From: Gammaproteobacteria bacterium
GTDB lineage: Bacteria; Pseudomonadota; Gammaproteobacteria; BMS3Bbin11
DNA length: 6,731 nucleotides
Assembly: GCA_030636465.1 (NCBI GenBank)
Contig: DAOVWW010000079.1
Location: 1 to 6,731, forward strand
Direction of reading: 5' to 3'
Part shown: positions 5,665 through 6,731 of the stretch, in pieces
Layout of the letters: every line of letters begins with the position of its first letter
Numbering within the stretch: the first letter of the stretch is position 1
Made by a program: the position numbers and the translations under genes
Notes under the pieces: generated by a model
The model's database searches: none
Told to the model about the DNA's origin: nothing
The model's input: the letters and a program-made list of their open reading frames with translations, nothing else

Positions 5665-6408
5665 ATGAAAACTGCAATTAAACCTTTAGCACTTGCTACG
5701 GCTTTTTCAATCGCCACTCTGGCAGCTGCTATAACACCCGCTCAGGCTGAAGTTAGCGGTAACATTGGTCTTTTCTCACAGTACATCCTGCGTGGTATTA
5801 CTAACGCACCAGAAAACGACAATGTTGCTATACAGGGCGGCGTTGATTGGGCTGGGGCTTCTGGCCTGTATGCCGGTTACTGGGGTTCTAACCTGGGTTA
5901 TGGTGATCCAGATAGTGACACTAAAGGCTTCGAAAATGATTTCTATGCTGGCTGGGGTGGGTCTACAGATCTGCTGAGCTGGGACATTGGCGCGACGTAT
6001 TACTACTACCTGAATATCAGTGACTTCAATGCCTTCGAGCCTAAAGGTTCATTTGGCGTGGGCCCTGCAACGCTTGGCTTTAAATATCTGGCTGAAGATG
6101 TAGCCTGGGGAAACCAGGGTGATACATACTGGACACTCGACGCGTCTGGCGATATCGGTGCAGGCTTCTCACTCGGTGGTGTAATTGGCTACTACGTGTA
6201 TGAAACAGATGGTGAATTTATACCTGAGTCTGATGACGCGAAAAGCAGCGCCTTCCGTCACTTTGACATAACCCTGTCTCACGCAATTGGCAACAGCGGT
6301 GCTGATGCTAACTTTACCTACATAGTTGGTGGGGAAGATCGCTTTGGTAATGACCAGGACAACCAGATGGTATTTTCTGTAACTTATGGTTTTGACATCC
6401 TTAAATAA
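5665..6408 (+). CDS. TorF-family putative porin (Gcw_chp / TIGR02001 family)
   Basis: This is a predicted outer-membrane beta-barrel of 247 residues. Residues 1-28 are a signal peptide ending TPAQA. The mature protein begins EVSGNIGLFSQYILRG, then has AIQGGVDWAGASGLYAGYWGSN (in two parts, about 57-78) and ENDFYAGWGG. This is the characteristic N-terminal pattern of the family NCBI calls TorF-family putative porin (Pfam Gcw_chp). The rest alternates polar and aromatic residues as in barrel strands and contains no cysteine. The last strand, NQMVFSVTYGFDILK, is barrel-like although it does not end in Phe. The ATG at 5665 has a GGAG about 9 bases upstream and starts exactly at the signal peptide. 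An in-frame GTG at 5599 would put 22 polar residues before it and was not used. The sigma-54 promoter and NtrC sites upstream indicate induction under nitrogen limitation. The transported substrate is unknown. Confidence 0.9.
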   Translation: MKTAIKPLALATAFSIATLAAAITPAQAEVSGNIGLFSQYILRGITNAPENDNVAIQGGVDWAGASGLYAGYWGSNLGYGDPDSDTKGFENDFYAGWGGSTDLLSWDIGATYYYYLNISDFNAFEPKGSFGVGPATLGFKYLAEDVAWGNQGDTYWTLDASGDIGAGFSLGGVIGYYVYETDGEFIPESDDAKSSAFRHFDITLSHAIGNSGADANFTYIVGGEDRFGNDQDNQMVFSVTYGFDILK

Positions 6409-6442
6409 ACTAGCAAGTAATAAACTGCTTTTTAGATAAAAG

Positions 6443-6567
6443 AGTTGAAACTCCCTGTTTATGAGCCATCAATTACAACTGATCAGTCTTTGTGTGCTTT
6501 CATGCCTTACTACACTGGGCATGCTGCTCTGGTTATTTGAAAGACTTTCATAAGCATAGTTTCAACT
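6443..6567. repeat. 10-base inverted repeat flanking the small open frame
   Basis: AGTTGAAACT at 6443-6452 and its exact reverse complement AGTTTCAACT at 6558-6567 enclose the 30-codon frame. Each arm is also a small palindrome on its own (AGTT-2-AACT). This could be chance, a paired operator, or a long-range RNA stem. Confidence 0.35.
6461..6553 (+). CDS. Possible 30-residue single-span membrane peptide
   Basis: ATG to TAA encodes MSHQLQLISLCVLSC then LTTLGMLLWLFERLS: a short polar start, one hydrophobic helix of about 20 residues and a charged end. It lies between the porin stop and the terminator, so it would be carried on the same transcript. No convincing ribosome site precedes it (AGAG is about 16 bases away). 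An open frame of this size can occur by chance. It is listed because the composition is strikingly like that of known small membrane proteins. Confidence 0.35.
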   Translation: MSHQLQLISLCVLSCLTTLGMLLWLFERLS

Positions 6568-6575
6568 GAAAAATG

Positions 6576-6605
6576 AAAGGGCGCCTGTATGGCGCCCTTT
6601 TTATT
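6576..6605 (+). terminator. Strong Rho-independent terminator
   Basis: AAAGGGCGCC (6576-6585) pairs perfectly with GGCGCCCTTT (6591-6600) around a 5-base loop (TGTAT). A T-rich tail (TTATTTA) follows. It would end the TorF-family transcript. The reverse strand also shows a T-rich tract after the stem, so it may work in both directions. Confidence 0.92.
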
Positions 6606-6655
6606 TATAGCCAGTATCTGCCTTATCTGAACACATGAGACACGTGCCTCACTTA

Positions 6656-6665
6656 CCCCCCCCCC
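6656..6665. repeat. Run of ten C residues
   Basis: This homopolymer of 10 C lies in AT-rich intergenic DNA and ends 4 bases before the -35 box of a predicted promoter. Runs of this length slip during replication in many bacteria and are also prone to sequencing length errors. Confidence 0.9.
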
Positions 6666-6669
6666 TACG

Positions 6670-6697
6670 TTGCTTTATCACTATTTCAGGTTATACT
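6670..6697 (+). promoter_or_regulatory. Predicted sigma-70 promoter for a gene beyond the right edge
   Basis: TTGCTT (6670-6675) and TATACT (6692-6697) are separated by 16 bases. The -10 box matches 5 of 6 bases of TATAAT, and the -35 box keeps TTG. Transcription would start near 6704. No coding start with a ribosome site is visible before the window ends: the ATG at 6700 meets a stop after eight codons. Confidence 0.5.
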
Positions 6698-6731
6698 AAT
6701 GGGCTTTCTTTCACTACTCATTTTTTAGGTA

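Larger units (their letters stand above)
6606..6731. other. Intergenic DNA without a recognisable gene
   Basis: After the terminator I see no open frame with family likeness, and no tRNA or small RNA structure. The only features are the C run and the promoter-like pair described separately. Confidence 0.6.

Overview
The window looks like chromosomal DNA of a gammaproteobacterium, probably aquatic. The grounds are an EnvZ/OmpR pair close to the enterobacterial type, a UrtA-type urea-binding protein, a TorF-family (Gcw_chp) outer-membrane protein, and enhancer-type nitrogen promoters (sigma-54 plus NtrC sites). The genus cannot be named from the sequence alone.

Layout. (1) 1-1153, minus strand: urtA, the periplasmic urea-binding protein of the Urt ABC transporter. 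Its last ~40 codons run off the left edge. Its upstream region (1154-1343) holds a near-consensus sigma-54 promoter and an NtrC-type palindrome. (2) 1414-1849: a patch of gene decay. It holds the 3' end of an AraC-type regulator (minus), the last codons of a cbpA/dnaJ-like co-chaperone gene (plus), and a cbpM-like gene (plus) broken by a one-base frameshift and an internal deletion. (3) 1867-4003, minus strand: ompR and envZ homologues, 10 bases apart, forming an intact two-component operon. (4) 4182-5422, plus strand, divergent from ompR: a three-gene cluster encoding a small secreted Gly/Arg-rich protein, a mono-haem cytochrome c lipoprotein and a small four-helix membrane protein. The 130-180 base divergent region carries OmpR-like direct repeats. 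(5) 5441-6605, plus strand: a perfect NtrC palindrome, a sigma-54 promoter, a TorF-family putative porin, a possible 30-residue membrane peptide and a strong terminator. (6) 6606-6731: no gene visible, but a run of ten C just upstream of a good sigma-70-like promoter that points off the right edge.

How it fits together. Two separate genes, urtA and the TorF-family porin, carry the same nitrogen-limitation promoter architecture. This suggests both are switched on by NtrC when nitrogen is short, one for periplasmic capture of urea and the other perhaps for outer-membrane passage. Between them lies an osmo/envelope-type sensor-regulator pair, divergent to an uncharacterised small redox cluster that it may control. 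No transposon, CRISPR array, tRNA or rRNA was seen.
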